DNA of 64,000 nucleotides from positions 27,975,605 to 28,039,604 of the forward strand of contig NC_133013.1 of NCBI RefSeq assembly GCF_048564905.1, given 5' to 3'. Within the stretch, counting starts at the first letter, position 1. Every line of letters starts with the position of its first letter. The DNA comes from Vicugna pacos. Its lineage: Eukaryota > Chordata > Mammalia > Artiodactyla > Camelidae. The notes beneath the pieces were generated by a model. The model saw nothing but the letters and a program-made list of their open reading frames with translations. It was not told where the DNA came from and did not search any database. Shown here in pieces: positions 42,501-52,851 of the stretch. Position numbers and translations under genes: made by a program.

Positions 42501-45500
42501 TCAGTAAAAATCAAGTTAATATACCCTTTAAAGGAAATAAATCAGAGTGCTGTAAGCATAAGCAACACTGCAGAAGTTATCAGAATCCTCCTCATAAAAA
42601 GAAGAAAGATGATTAGCACAAGGAAATAACTGAGTGTTAATGTTGCTTAAAAATACAGACTCTGAAGAAATTGGCTTAAAATAGAAATGAAAATATTAGG
42701 TAATTTCTTTTAGTATTTAGAGTTCATTTTTTGTGTTCAAATATATATTTGGTACTTCTGTCTTACAAATCATAAATTAATAAACTATAAGTATTTTTGT
42801 AAAGTGTATACCTTTCTGCGTCAGCTTAGCAAAAAGTTGATACTGTCTCATTTTCCCTGCTTCAGTCTTGCTCTGTTTCTCACAGTTATACTGACTGATA
42901 CCCCAGCTTCTAGTTCACCCAATTCTTGAGTCAGTCATCACTGAGCTAGAAAGATGAATAACCTCTGATCCTCCACGTACACAAGCTCCTGAGGCCGGAA
43001 ATTAAGTCACGTTCTCAGATTCCAAATCGAGTGACCAAGTCCCACCTCCAAGGCTCACTTATGTACCTCTTAGCCCTGTAAGTCCCTGTCATCCAGGAAA
43101 GCAGCAAACCCAGCGCTCTCCAGGGGAGTCTGTCGCCCTACAAGATCCCTGAGTCGCCACACCTCTGCCCCGTTACTGAGGTGTCTGCCGGACAGTGCTG
43201 TTGGCCTGTTTCCGACTCTAGGCCCACCCTAACTCCCAGAACAGCCAGAGCTTAGCTCTTCCCAGCATTTCTCCTCAGGGCTGGTTCTATGCTTGACCCT
43301 TCAGCCTCCTGGCTAAGAAGCTGCTCGGCACGGCAGACCTGCCCTTGGAAATCACGGCCGTGACCCACTGGCTCTCAGCAAACGATCCCCAAGTCCTTGC
43401 TGCTGGCCCAGCTTCCCTGACTGCGCATCCGGGTACAGATCAAATGCTACCTAAGCTTCTGACATTTCTGTGATCCTGCCAGTGCACAATCCGCCTGCGA
43501 AGCTGAGCCAGATCCCTGAGCCCTGGCTTTCCTTGGTAAGCAAGTCTCCGCCGGATCAAAGTTTGCTTCTTCACCCCGAGGCCCAAGGACCATCTTCACA
43601 ACTGCCTGACGCACCAAGCAACAACACAAGAGCCTGAGTTGTTATGTGACGGCTCCCGTTAGCATCAGAAGCATTGAACTGAGGGGCTCAGGTACTCTTG
43701 GCTGGACTTTTAAAGACTGAGATAAAAATGACCACAAAATCCCTCAAAACATTAAAATGATGTTACGAAAGCTGTATTAGACAGCATTAGAATCTCAAAA
43801 ACCAACAACACTGCAAAGATGGCACAACAGTTACTGCCCTCGGGGGTTACCGTGCCCTCCAGACAGCAGGCCACGCCCCCGCAGAGCCCCTCCCTCCTGC
43901 AGACACACACGGTCCCCAGTCCCCGAGAACTGCGTCAGGTGCGCTGCTGGGAAGCCCGCTTAACCACCTGCTGTTAGGGACGTCTCCGAGCGACAGGGCA
44001 CAGGACAAACAGCTTCCGCGCTGGCCACGGGGCCACGGCCCAAGCCTCCCCACCACTCCGGCGCGGGGTCTTTTCCAGACCTAGGAGGGGAGCAGGTGCT
44101 CAGTATGCTGACCCATTCTACAGTGTTCCAGGTTATTCTGTCCCAGGCTCTGTTTTGGCTGCTGGGGACACAGAACTGAACAGAACTCCTGGTTCTGTGG
44201 GGCTTATGTTCCAGTAAGAGGAGACAAACCACAAACTTGATAAGTGAAATATGTCATATGTTAGAGGGCGGTAAATGCTAAGAAGAAAAAGAAAGCAGAG
44301 AAGGGGGCTGGGGACTGTCAGGGTTGGAGGAGTTACAGCTTTGGGGAGGGTGGCCAGGGAAGGCTACCCCTGAGGTGATGACATGTGAGTAAAGACCTGA
44401 AGGAGGCAAGAGAGTGAGGCTACATGTAGGTGAAGGAACAGCATTCCAGGCAGAGGGAACAGCAAATGCAGAAGTCCTATGGTCTAAACATGCTTGGTGT
44501 TTTCCAGGAGCCACAGGGAGGTAGGTACAGCCGTAGCAGGTGAGTGAAGGAGAGGTCAGGAGGCAGTGAGGCCAACAAGCTAACTGGGAACTCAAGTGGA
44601 TGGGACCCACAAGCCCGTGTGAAGGCCATAATTTGAAGTCGTTTTCTAAATCCATTTTTATCAATGTTGTATTTTAGAACCGCTATAGTGCTCTTTCAGA
44701 GCATACTCAAGCTCTCTTACATTATTACATAGATACAAAATGTCTCCACATGACCGAGAGAGGGTAAATTTGAAAACTGGTAACAGTGATTAAACCTAGG
44801 AAGGAGAACGGACAGCTGGAAAACAAGACGAGGGGGAGATTTGTGTAGCTTTCAGGTCCTGTACCATGTCTGTACATTATCTAGTCAGCAAATACAGTCA
44901 GTTGTCCTCACCTTTCTAGGGTCAACCTGTCTGAATACAGAATTTTCTCCTCAGAAGAACGCTGGAGAATGGGGAAGGATGGCATTGATGAGCTCACCAA
45001 GTTAATATGATCACCTGTTGGAAATGATAACACAAATTATTTGATTAAGAAAGACCTTTAAAATCTTGAAACTACAGTCACCTTATATTTGGAGAACCCT
45101 GGCAGCTACTAATATCCTTTCTAGAAAATACAGCTTCCATAGCTCTCCATATTTTAAATGTTACTAAACTTGAGCTTGTTTCTTTCCTCCTCAAACCAAA
45201 ACTGTGTGCCCTGTGGATACCACATAATTTCCCCTTGCCTCACAGACGGGCTGAAAGCGCAGAACGACTGCAGTGCTATCTTTAGCCCTTTACAACGCTC
45301 CTAACGCTAAACTTTAACTCTCTCGTGGTCGAGATGATTGTCCCTCATTACCAGATACATTGGGGCCAGCACTATGACAGCCCTGCCGGATTCTGGACTT
45401 TGAAGGTGTCTGAATGGAAGAATCTCCAAATGCTGGTAAGGAGCTCGTGGTAGTTTTCATTTCCAGCCCACACGGTTCTGTCCCGTTTGTTGTGGACGAG

Positions 45501-48500
45501 ACGCAGGATGATTTATTACGAGGTGAAGGGCTTATTACTCTTCCATCTCCTTCAAAATATCAAAAAATGTATCACAAAGCTACACAATACACGGTGTTGC
45601 TACAGGAAATACAGCGACAGTAGTTTGGGACAGCAAATGTAAGCCTAGCACCATCCCTTCTTTTCGTATGTTCAGCTGCTACTAGTAGAGGACATCTGCA
45701 GAGATCAAAGTGGATGGCGCTTAACCTTACACACTTGCAGTCAGAGTCCACGAGGTATGTGACACCTCTATGAGGTTTACAGGATGTTGGTTAGATACGG
45801 TCCCTGCCATTAAGTAGCTTTCAATCTAGTGGGCAACACAAATGAAATTAATAATCTGTATAGAGCAACATGTACAAAATGCAGAATTAAAACTAAGAGC
45901 TACTTATATATTCACACATAAATCTGTCTGGTTATTTTTCACTTAAAGAAGACGGTTACAAAGGGGTTTGAGGGGAGCTGGATATTAAGATACATCTAAA
46001 GACCTTGAATAACGCAGAATGGTTAATAAGACATGCTGGGAAGTTCCGGAGATGAAGTAAGACTTGAGCAATGGGTCAAAGCTGCCAGTTTGAACACCAG
46101 AGGAAACAGACTCTATTTTCTTCTACAAAGAGAAACTTCCCTGAAAGCAGTAACTGATGTTGAGCAGTGACGAACAGTAGCACAGAACGTAAGGTACCAC
46201 GGAATTCTGCCGCTTAAACTGACCAATAAGGCAAAAAGATGAACCCGAACCTAGGAAGTTAACATACTCTCTGGGAGGCCATCTGAAAGTCAAGTTCCAT
46301 ACATGTCACATTGAAGAGCTGTAAAGCCATGGCACCTGCTAGCTTCTCCAGGGGTGCAAAATACAATCCAAAGTATCACACATCTAGGTTCTTGCACAAC
46401 ATAGTCAATGCTCACAACCTAGTTTTACAAAAATCATGAAATATCACGATACCAATAATGATGTTCCATGTACAAGCATGCAGGATGTGACATCGTGTTC
46501 ATAAATGAACTGATCTTGTGACATGACCGGTTGCTGCTGGCAAGACACCCAAGCAACCATGATTCTGTAGGCTGATTTAGAAATCAAAAACTAGATGGTT
46601 AAGACACAAAAACTAGTGTAAGGAGTCACTGATTAAGGATTAACTAGTCAGCTAAAGATGATAAAGGAAAAACTCCCAAACTGTATAGATTTCTCTTGTT
46701 AGCATCAGAGCTGGCTTTTAAAATTATTCGTTAGAGCTTCCTAAACTGAGGCTTTCTGCAGTTTAGGCAGCAGATTTAAGCTTCATAAGACTTGGGATGT
46801 AGGGGCAATAATCAAGAGTAAATTTCACTTACACTCAGTGAATAAAGGAATTTCATCCTCACACTTTTGAACTCTGATTATACACTGAAGTCATAATCAC
46901 CATTCTTACGATGAGCTTACTGTCATGCTCAATAAGGCACACATCTTACTATAACTAGCAGGAGATGAGAATGATTAGATATAAAGGCCTTAAAACGCAC
47001 AAACAAGGTCCTATAAATGGCTGGGCAGCAGAGTGATCTGCAGCTGAAACATCCGTATGTTTCTGTAGATATATAAACACCCACGCAGATACACGTATTT
47101 TCACCCCACACACAAACTGCACCGCTATGTGGCAAAGTTTTAACTGAAAATGCCCTGTGATTGTCGACTTCCTGTGTCACTGTTTAATTTACCAGCTATG
47201 TAGCCCTTGTCTTCCCAGTTAGATTCAAAAGCTCCTTGAGAAATGGAGCTCCTCCTACATTAGAACCTAAATTCAGTAGACAATCAGGAAATTAACTGAT
47301 TTTCCAACTTATTAACAGTTAATCAGAAATCTATTTTGTACATATTATTTCTGCCAAAAACAGAAGAAAGTGAGAAATTCTTGCATTTTAGTATAAAAAT
47401 GCTAGAGTTAATTCTTTCATAATTAGGATCTCAAAGTGTTTGGAGGCAGAATACAACGGTCTGTGTTTGGTAAGAATCTTCACTGCACTGAACCCTATGT
47501 ACATGGATGGATGGATGGATGGATGAATGGGTGAGTAGATGGGTGGAAAGATGGGTGAACAGATGGGCAGGGGGATGGACAGGTGGGTGACTGGCTGGCT
47601 GGCTGATAGAGAACGTGGTCATATATATGTTCACTCAGCCTTACCTTTTTAGGGATTGTTTTGGTAAACAAAATCCTGATTCTGGGTTTACCAACATTTA
47701 CCATGATCTTAAGAGTCAAGCATTGCCTCTTCCCCTCCATACACATATTTTTGAATTCTTAATTAAGAGATTTAATCAGTTAAGGTCTGGTTAACTAAAA
47801 TTTTACTATATAGGAATCCCTGGCTCTTACAAAATCTCAGAGATACAGGGGCTCACTTTTAACATGAATCTTAAAAACCTAAAAGAAACCACATGCCAAG
47901 TTTCACACTAAGCAGCCTAACCATAAAACACAGTTTCTTTACTTTGGACTGAGAGCGCCACTGGCTGTTTGATGGTGACAGGCTATTTTATATGCTCAAT
48001 TAATTCTGAAAAATAGAAAAACATGAGAAATGAGGTGAAATTAGCTACAGTAATTGGGGATCAGGACGCAGTTTATTAGATGGAGGTTCCCAGCTTCTCC
48101 TGATAAAGTGCTGCTTATTGTTTTTCCAAAGTTTTATGCCTTTGGAGGAAGAACAGTGAGGGCAAAAGTCAAAGCCAGCTACACACTGTGTGGCCCTCAC
48201 TGCCGGAAACTGCCTGGAACTGTGGAGGAGACGCAAGGGAACCAGGGACAAGTGTCAGAGAATGATTTTGAACACTCTTTTAATGAAAAAAAAAAATAGG
48301 CTTACTGTTCCCTAAATAATTAATTCGTAGTTTACGGGTTGTTATTTATGTACAAGACTTAAGGTTCACAAAACTCAGTGCCTCCATACTGTTTCCTCAT
48401 TAGCAAGTATCTAGTAATACTTTACCACTTAAATAAATTTACCTAGCTAGACATCCACAAATCTAAGAACTTCCTCCTCGAACTCAAGAATACCTTGGGA

Positions 48501-51500
48501 AAGTATTTACATTTGACTCAAGATTTAGAAAACCAATTTAAGGTTTATTATCAAAAGTGTGAAGGACATTCACAATGCAAACATAAAATATCCTACGTGA
48601 GAATTTTCAGGTTCACATCTATAACTCGGTGCCTAACACAGTGTCTGGAACACAGTACACCATCAACAGAACCAAAGAAGGCAAGACCAATGTGTCTGCA
48701 CCGTGGACAGGAAATAGGCCGATGTCATGCCCAGCAACTAACCAAGACCAGAGTGTAGGGTACAGGAAAGAGAGGTCATGTCAGATTAGATGGGCCCAAG
48801 AGGAAAGTCCAGAAGTAACAAAACAAAAGAAAACAAGTACAATATTCAAAACTGTATCCAAGGTGAAGAATCTGGAGAGGCCGGTACTGACCGGCCCTCT
48901 CACACAGGCTCCTGGGAGATGGGGACAGTGCTGTATGGGAGGGTCCTGCAGTGCTCGACACTGGCACGTTACAGACAGCTGAGGCTTGTCAGCAACCAAG
49001 TAATAACTCTAATGCGCTAAAGACAACTCCCCCTTGAATTAAAAAATACATGTCAAAAATATAACCAGATTAGATGAGGCTGTTTGTCAAAGGGTGGTCC
49101 ACAAACCACGTCCATCAGAATCACCTGAGACACCGAAAGGCACATTTCCAAATCGCACCCCAGACCTACAAGGCCAGAATGGGGAAGAGGACAAAGGAAG
49201 GAAGCACGAGGAATCTGCATTTCTACTGAGATCTCAGGAGATGCACAGAAGTTTAAGGCCTCTGCTATAAAGTATCCATAACTAGACGCACTAGGAAGGG
49301 AAAGAGCCTGCTTCTTTTCTACTCCTGACTTTCCATGCTTTCCACTGTTTCCTTATTTCCTAAAGATCTGTGTTCCTATGCGCATTCTCTTACCAATCAG
49401 CCATTTTTCCTAGTTCTAAGACATTATTTAGAAGATTCCTTCCCATTCGCCTGTGCACAGCCCACCCCAAACTAAAATACAACAGCTTTTCCTATACTAG
49501 AATTAACCTACTATGTTGTATATATAAAATCAACTCTCATTTAAACAAATGCCCAACCAATTTGGTAACCAATGAATGACACCCTTTTTAATTCAAGTCT
49601 ATTTGGATCTAGAAATTCAACATTACTAAACAATATTACTTAGAGAAGATAAAGCAAATCTGATCTCTATTCTCTGAAAATACCTTGCCTACTTGAGTAG
49701 TTTCTTTCAAGGTCATGTTGTAAGAGTCGACCAGGGAATGATGGTGTTTCTTTACTTAGCTTGAATTCAACCTAAAAAAAAATTATTTAAGAAAAAAAAT
49801 TTGGAGAAGATTTAACAATAAATAGTGAATGTAACTATAAAGTGACATACAATAATTGATATATAACATAGATGAACCTCGAAAACATTGTGCTAAGTGA
49901 AAAAAGCCAGACACAAGATGTCACATATTGTATGATTCCATTTATGAAATACTGAGGACAGGAAAATCTACAGAGACAGAAGGCAGATTTGTGGCTTCCA
50001 GGAGGGTGGGGAAGACGGAACGAGGAGCTACTGCTTAATGGGTACTGGGACTCCCTTCCGGGTGATGTAAAGTTCTGGAACTAGACAGTAGTAATGGTTA
50101 CACAACGTTGTGAATGAACGTATTTAATACCACTGATCTGTACAATTTAAAATGATTAAAATGATAAATTTTATGTTATGTGTATTTTACCACACACACA
50201 CACACACACAAATCAGAGTGAAATTCATGAGGTCAGATGAAACCATGCTCCAGTCTGAGGCATTTCCAATTCCTCTATACCCTCAGCACAATTCAATGAT
50301 TTAAAACAGTCATTTTTTCAAAAGCCAAAGCAAAAAAATACATTAGAAACTAAATTCTGTTGAAAAAAATCACAATGCTTTTATCACTAGAATTTCTTTA
50401 AGAGTCCAGTTATAACATAATAAAATTGTATTCAAACCTTCGATTTAAACCTTCGAAGATGGGTTTTCTCTAAATTTATTTTAAATTATTTGATAGGAGG
50501 ACTGAGAAAACAAAACCAACGACCTCTTATGATCAGCTACAAAAAAACCCCACAAAACCTAAACACGTATCTTAAAACAATTTTGATGCTTCTGATTCAC
50601 CCATACTGTAAAAATTATAATAGCATTTGTATTATATCCTTATGAATTATATGAACTAAAGGTAAATTCTCAGGATGTATGTCCCCATATGAGGAAACGA
50701 ATGGTTTGGGAAGAATGTGGACAAGGCACACAGTTCCTAGAAGCACATAATGTATAAGAGTAGAACAGGATTTGTCCAGTGAAATCAATCAGCAAAGCTT
50801 TGGAGGGACTCCATTATGTCCAATTATAGTAAAGAATATTTTCAATTAATCTAGCTAACTACTATGTATTCAAAATGATCAAATGGTCCATTTCCCAAGT
50901 GTTTTTTCAGATACAGAATCAACCACTCCCTCCATGACTAATGGTGTCCTTCCATCCATCCTGTGGCGCTCCTCTTTATCCTCCTCCTGTGGTTTTCTGT
51001 AGACTAACCTTCACTTTAAGAGTTTCTCCAGTGCCACCTATTTAACAACTTTTTAGGAAATACCTGAATTGTGCTGGTCGGAGGTTCCCACTTGATCAAA
51101 GAAGGAAAAATCGTGTTGTGTCTTGAGACACAGTCGTGTGGGAAGTAGGTGAGTATATCTGAGTGTGGAGGTGAGACAGGAGGGAAAGAAAAACATGTGT
51201 CTCAAAAATCAAATCAAAAGCCAAAAATTAGGGAAATGCCAAGGATAATATGAGCAAATTGGGAAAAAGAATCTCATGTTCATAACTTAACTTCTAAATG
51301 GCAGTAAGTCTAATGTATTTCCACAGCTAATCAATTTTTTCTGGAATGTTACATGTGTGCCCCCAAATTATCACATTTTATCTATTATAAGAGTCCATCA
51401 GTAGTAAGACATGCCATCATTTTATCCATTACTAGGAAAAAAAAGCTTTCCCAATTAAACTATGATGTGCCATAAATTTTAAGAAGGATCCTGATTTAAG

Positions 51501-52748
51501 AAACGTTTAAATGTAAAAAACAAACAAAAGTTACCTCTCATAATTAATAAGATTCAGTTTTCAAAAGAGGTTTTTTTTGGTTTTGTTTTGATTTTTTAAA
51601 CTGATATAGAGTTGATTTACAATATTATGTTAGTTTCAGGTGTACAACATTGCGATTCAGTATTTTTACAGATTATACTCCATTAAATGCTATTATAAGG
51701 TAATGGTTGTAATTTCCTGAGCTTATACAATACATCCTTCTCGGCTACCTGTTTTATACATACTAGTTTGTACCTCTTAATTTTACACCCCTCACTGGCC
51801 CCTTCCCCTGCCCTCTCTTATTTGGTGACGAGTAGTTGCCTTTATGTAGGCAGACAATAAAAAATTAGCTTTAGACTGGAGACGAAAGTAAATATACTTA
51901 AAACTTTCAGTATAGGCTCTACCCTTTAAATCATGCTATTTGTGCAGAATATAAAACAATTTATCTTCAATTTAAATACAAATCTGCTTAAATCTTACTT
52001 TGTTTTTTTCAGGAAGCGATGATGTTTGAATAACCAGATGAAGCCCACAGTTCACCTACAATGTAAAAATTAAACCATAAAATATGCTCTTAACTTACAC
52101 ACACACACTCTCACGCTCTCCTCAAAATAGTACAGAAAAGGATACAACCAAAAAATTACAAAAAAACAGAACGCTCATTTTTTGGTAAATGATCATGCTC
52201 TGGGGATTTGCTTTAAACAATAAAATCACAAATATGAATTAAAAGGTGTCACTGTGATTTATTTTCCAAAATGTCTGCAGCGATTTAACCCTCAGCTTAG
52301 CACTTCAGGCTTCTGACAACTGCCATTTCAGTTCTGAGTAAACATGTCAGTGAGACAGGTGAAAGAGATTGGGGTGTCTGTTAATAATAAATTATTTTCT
52401 TAATTTAAAAAAAAAAAGAGGAATTGGCTGATGAAAAGAATTTAAATGAACCTCAGCCGTTCACAGCAGAGCAGCTCCACCTTCTGGGAAGCCCGGACGC
52501 TGACCGAGGCTCCGAAGACCCGGCACACGCGCCAGGACCCTCCAAGTGCCCGGTCCAGCCCCCGCCTCCAGCCTCGGGCAGACAATAGCCGCGGAGCCCG
52601 GCGCCCCGGGCCCGGGAACACGGCCCATCACCTGGGGCGAGGCCGCCGGCGGAACGGACGCCGGCCAGGGGAGGAGGGGGAAGCAGGGGACCCAACCTAC
52701 GTTGCTCGCAGCCCGACCAGAAACGGAGCGGTATTTCCCGGGAATCAT
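18444..52748 (-). CDS. LRRC49: LRRC49, coding exons 1-8 (5' part of gene; 3' exons outside window)
   Basis: Eight exons on the minus strand join into one open frame of 257 codons plus two bases, collinear with the first third or so of human LRRC49 (about 686 residues). All junctions are GT-AG and the phases agree. From family knowledge, LRRC49 (p79) is a non-catalytic subunit of the TTLL1 tubulin polyglutamylase complex with TPGS1 and TPGS2, acting on axonemal, centriolar and neuronal microtubules. The first ~100 residues are a non-repeat N-terminus. Residues ~113 to 257 hold seven SDS22-like 22-residue leucine-rich repeats of the pattern LxxLxLxxNxIxxIxxLxxL. I chose the start at 52748 because the peptide MIPGKYRSVSGRA matches the human N-terminus. 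No stop, frameshift or broken splice site was seen. The coiled-coil and C-terminal exons are missing, so the intron after exon 8 must exceed 18.4 kb. Confidence 0.95.
22950..23357 (+). mobile_element. Old L1 fragment, left part (interrupted)
   Basis: TGGGTGGACTGAAAATCAGA and GAAGAGGAAGTCAGTGAACT are L1 ORF1 coiled-coil text. The 3' part is split at 23357 by a younger insertion and resumes at 23527 (ACTGTATCAAATTATACTTT). Confidence 0.6.
23358..23510 (+). mobile_element. Younger 5'-truncated L1 3' end with 16-bp target duplication
   Basis: AGGGAACTATACTCAATAGC through TTGTAAATCAACTATACTTC is the cetartiodactyl-type L1 3' terminus. It is flanked by a perfect direct repeat TAAGATTGTGCATTTT at 23342-23357 and 23511-23526. 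Only about 150 bp were inserted. Confidence 0.85.
23770..24119 (+). mobile_element. MST/MLT1A-type solo LTR fossil (ERVL-MaLR)
   Basis: Begins TGCCATGATCTGAATGTGTC and contains AGGTGGGACTTTGGGAGGCA, GAGCCCTCACGAACAGGAT and GTGAGGACACAGAGAGAAGG, all hallmarks of MaLR LTRs. It ends near AAACGGACCCAGACACA. It sits between L1/HAL1 fragments and has no internal region. Likely tens of millions of years old. Confidence 0.8.
24600..25450 (+). mobile_element. HAL1/L1-like fragment
   Basis: Contains AACAAAAACTGAGAGAGCTT with ACTACCAGCAGAGTCATCTT, and a downstream block with CGTCAGCAATCACAATGACT, text typical of HAL1/L1 between ORF1 and ORF2. It is old and diverged. Confidence 0.55.
25740..26095 (+). 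mobile_element. L1M-type 3' end
   Basis: TGATAACAGTAATGTGGTTA, a TA/GA-rich simple repeat (25895-25980) and TTCTTCACACTATTGTTGCA in that order match old L1M 3' ends, ending in an A/T-rich tail. Confidence 0.65.
26400..27990 (+). mobile_element. Old L1 ORF2-region fragments
   Basis: A-rich, with phrases such as AAAGCTGCTTCTTTGAAACC and CAGATGAAGGGAAACTACAA that belong to L1 ORF2. No long frame remains. There are several pieces, and ends are approximate. Confidence 0.55.
28140..29930 (+). mobile_element. Old L1 3' fragments
   Basis: Contains GGAAATTCAAATTAAAATCT and GACTGGCAAAAATTAAAAGG, standard L1M ORF2/3' text, plus a later 3' part around 29455-29930 (ATAACATTATTGTCCATAAG). An internal near-duplicate lies at 28467-28531. 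Confidence 0.6.
30190..30705. other. Orphan GC-rich, CpG-rich block in LRRC49 intron 7
   Basis: About 500 bp of GC-rich sequence with many CpGs lies in a strongly AT-rich LINE-dense intron. Both strands carry open frames of 160-170 codons because stops are rare at this composition. I recognise no protein. A candidate explanation is the 5' end of an old L1-like element, since TAAGATGGTAAAGTAGA precedes it at about 30055. A retained intronic CpG island or alternative promoter is the other option. Confidence 0.5.
32035..32215 (-). mobile_element. MIR SINE, reverse
   Basis: TCTCATTTTAGAGAAAAGTA, GAGACTTACAGATTTAAAGT and CCAAGGTGACACAGCTAAAG are the reverse of MIR. It extends toward CCACTGTACCAAGCTGCC. 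Confidence 0.75.
32642..32785 (-). CDS. LRRC49: LRRC49 coding exon 7 (residues 190-237)
   Basis: A 48-codon exon, phase 0 at both ends, that begins ITRIENVNHLCDLRVLNLAR and ends NLRHNQITFV. It covers leucine-rich repeats four to six. The acceptor is TTTTTTAACAG and the donor GTG/GTGAGT. Confidence 0.94.
34141..34193. repeat. GT microsatellite (interrupted)
   Basis: Starts ATGTATGTAT, then two GT runs separated by ATCC. Confidence 0.95.
36600..37460 (+). mobile_element. Old L1M 3' region
   Basis: GGAAACAGAAATCAAAACCA, CCACTTTGTACCAGTTCAGC, TACTGGTGGGAATATAAACT and CAGTTTCACTCCTCGATATA follow each other as in L1M elements. Confidence 0.8.
37677..37743 (-). CDS. LRRC49: LRRC49 coding exon 6 (residues 167-189)
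   Basis: Encodes RIKKISNLENLKNLDVLDL then HGNQ, forming the end of the third and the core of the fourth leucine-rich repeat. The acceptor is TTTTCAG and the donor CAG/GTATTG. An A/T-rich homopolymer tract (A13 near 37641-37660) lies just beyond the donor inside the next intron. Confidence 0.93.
37829..37862. repeat. AGAC/TATA compound microsatellite
   Basis: Five AGAC units followed by CATACATATATATG, close to exon 6. Confidence 0.9.
38100..38580 (+). mobile_element. L2 LINE 3' region
   Basis: TTCAGGTCTCGGCTCAAATA, a diverged GAGCGGCCTTTCC segment and ending CCAGTAAATATCTGTTTAAT match the L2 3' end. Ancient mammalian repeat. Confidence 0.75.
39843..39998 (+). mobile_element. MER5A-type DNA transposon fragment
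   Basis: CAGGGGTCCACAAACTTCGG, TATCAGAACCACCAGAGGGC and AACACAGACTGCTGAGCCCC match MER5A. Its right end touches the 39-bp tandem array. Confidence 0.75.
39999..40154. repeat. 39-bp minisatellite, four near-identical copies
   Basis: Units start at 39999, 40038, 40077 and 40116, each beginning GAAGTACCTAAGATACAGAC and ending in TCATCAAATT. Only the final base of the last copy differs. Because 39 is divisible by three, the minus strand shows a 13-residue repeat, which is a by-product and not a gene. Confidence 0.97.
41392..41595 (-). CDS. LRRC49: LRRC49 coding exon 5 (residues 99-167, first LRRs)
   Basis: This 204-bp exon begins with RQKLTVCPVIDGEEHLRLL and encodes the first three leucine-rich repeats, with the asparagine ladder visible in QHNFITRI, YDNQIEEI and GKN. 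The acceptor is TTTTCTAG and the donor CAG/GTAATC, ending in phase 2. It is the longest LRRC49 exon in the window and the easiest to recognise. Human differs at only a few positions. Confidence 0.95.
41596..44911 (-). other. LRRC49: LRRC49 intron 4 (3.3 kb)
   Basis: The main recognisable element is a reverse-oriented L2 3' region at about 44120-44650. The 42.8-43.7 kb part is moderately GC-rich but has no convincing coding signal. Nothing else seen. Confidence 0.7.
44120..44650 (-). mobile_element. L2 LINE 3' region, reverse
   Basis: TTGGCTGCTGGGGACACAGA, GGTGGCCAGGGAAGGCTACC and CATTCCAGGCAGAGGGAACA are the reverse complement of L2 3' text. It is well preserved for such an old family. Confidence 0.75.
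44912..45014 (-). CDS. LRRC49: LRRC49 coding exon 4 (residues 65-99)
   Basis: Encodes GDHINLVSSSMPSFPILQ and continues RSSEEKILYSDRLTLE, closely matching human. The acceptor is CCAACAG and the donor GAAAG/GTGAGG, ending in phase 2. This is the last segment before the leucine-rich repeats. Confidence 0.93.
47502..47608. repeat. TGGA-type simple repeat
   Basis: Perfect GGAT units at the left decay into GGGT and GGCT variants toward the right. Confidence 0.9.
49079..49265 (+). mobile_element. MER5A-type DNA transposon fragment
   Basis: AGGGTGGTCCACAAACCACG, CCATCAGAATCACCTGAGAC and GAATCTGCATTTCTACTGAG match MER5A, with about 40 bp of unrelated purine-rich sequence in the middle. Confidence 0.65.
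49684..49771 (-). CDS. LRRC49: LRRC49 coding exon 3 (residues 36-64 plus first base of 65)
   Basis: Encodes VEFKLSKETPSFPGRL followed by LQHDLERNYSSRQ, matching human except for a few conservative changes in the KETP stretch. The acceptor is preceded by a run of T, the donor is CAAG/GTATTT, and it ends in phase 1. Confidence 0.93.
49850..50211 (+). mobile_element. Old L1 3' end with terminal CA repeat
   Basis: ATGAACCTCGAAAACATTGT, GTGCTAAGTGAAAAAAGCCA and TACAATTTAAAATGATTAAA mark an L1ME/L1MB 3' end. It terminates in a CA repeat at 50190-50211. Confidence 0.8.
51590..51840 (-). mobile_element. Cetartiodactyl-type L1 3' end, reverse
   Basis: The plus strand reads ATATAGAGTTGATTTACAAT, TTAGTTTCAGGTGTACAACA and TTATACAATACATCCTTCTC, the reverse complement of L1 3' UTRs common in artiodactyls. 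It is 5'-truncated. Confidence 0.8.
51999..52055 (-). CDS. LRRC49: LRRC49 coding exon 2 (residues 17-35)
   Basis: Encodes 19 residues beginning VNCGLHLVIQTSSLPEK, identical to the human segment as I recall it. The acceptor reads TTGTAG and the donor GTAAGA; both intron phases are 0. A 57-bp exon is too short to stand out as an open frame, and it was found by homology. Confidence 0.93.
52056..52700 (-). other. LRRC49: LRRC49 intron 1 (645 bp)
   Basis: Short AT-rich intron leaving the CpG island. It contains a short CA-type stretch near 52100-52115 and an A-run at 52408-52418. No other feature seen. Confidence 0.85.
52701..52748 (-). CDS. LRRC49: LRRC49 coding exon 1 (residues 1-16)
   Basis: The exon encodes MIPGKYRSVSGRAASN and ends in AAC followed by the donor GTAGGT, phase 0. 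Human differs only at position 15 (N for S). It lies inside the CpG island. The frame stays open upstream of this ATG, with another in-frame ATG at 52859, so a longer N-terminus cannot be excluded from sequence alone. Confidence 0.93.
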
Positions 52749-52851
52749 GGCAGGAGACCGTCCGAGAAGCCCGGCTGCATCTGCCTCAGAAGCGCCGCTC
52801 CCGCGGAGGCTCAGAGACCGAACGGGGTCGTCTCCCGAGCAACCGCTCGGG

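Larger units (their letters stand above)
45015..49683 (-). other. LRRC49: LRRC49 intron 3 (4.7 kb)
   Basis: Contains a faint L2-like stretch around 45770-46070, a TGGA-type simple repeat at 47502-47608 and a MER5A-type DNA transposon fragment near 49079-49265. The rest is unassigned AT-rich sequence without a supported gene. Confidence 0.7.
49772..51998 (-). other. LRRC49: LRRC49 intron 2 (2.2 kb)
   Basis: Holds an old L1 3' end on the plus strand ending in a CA microsatellite at 50190-50211 and a reverse-oriented cetartiodactyl-type L1 3' end at about 51590-51840. The segment 50215-51580 is AT-rich and shows nothing recognisable. Confidence 0.75.

Noticed and set aside
47431-47746. Minus-strand frames rich in HPSIHPS repeats
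   Set aside because: Translation of the TGGA-type simple repeat.
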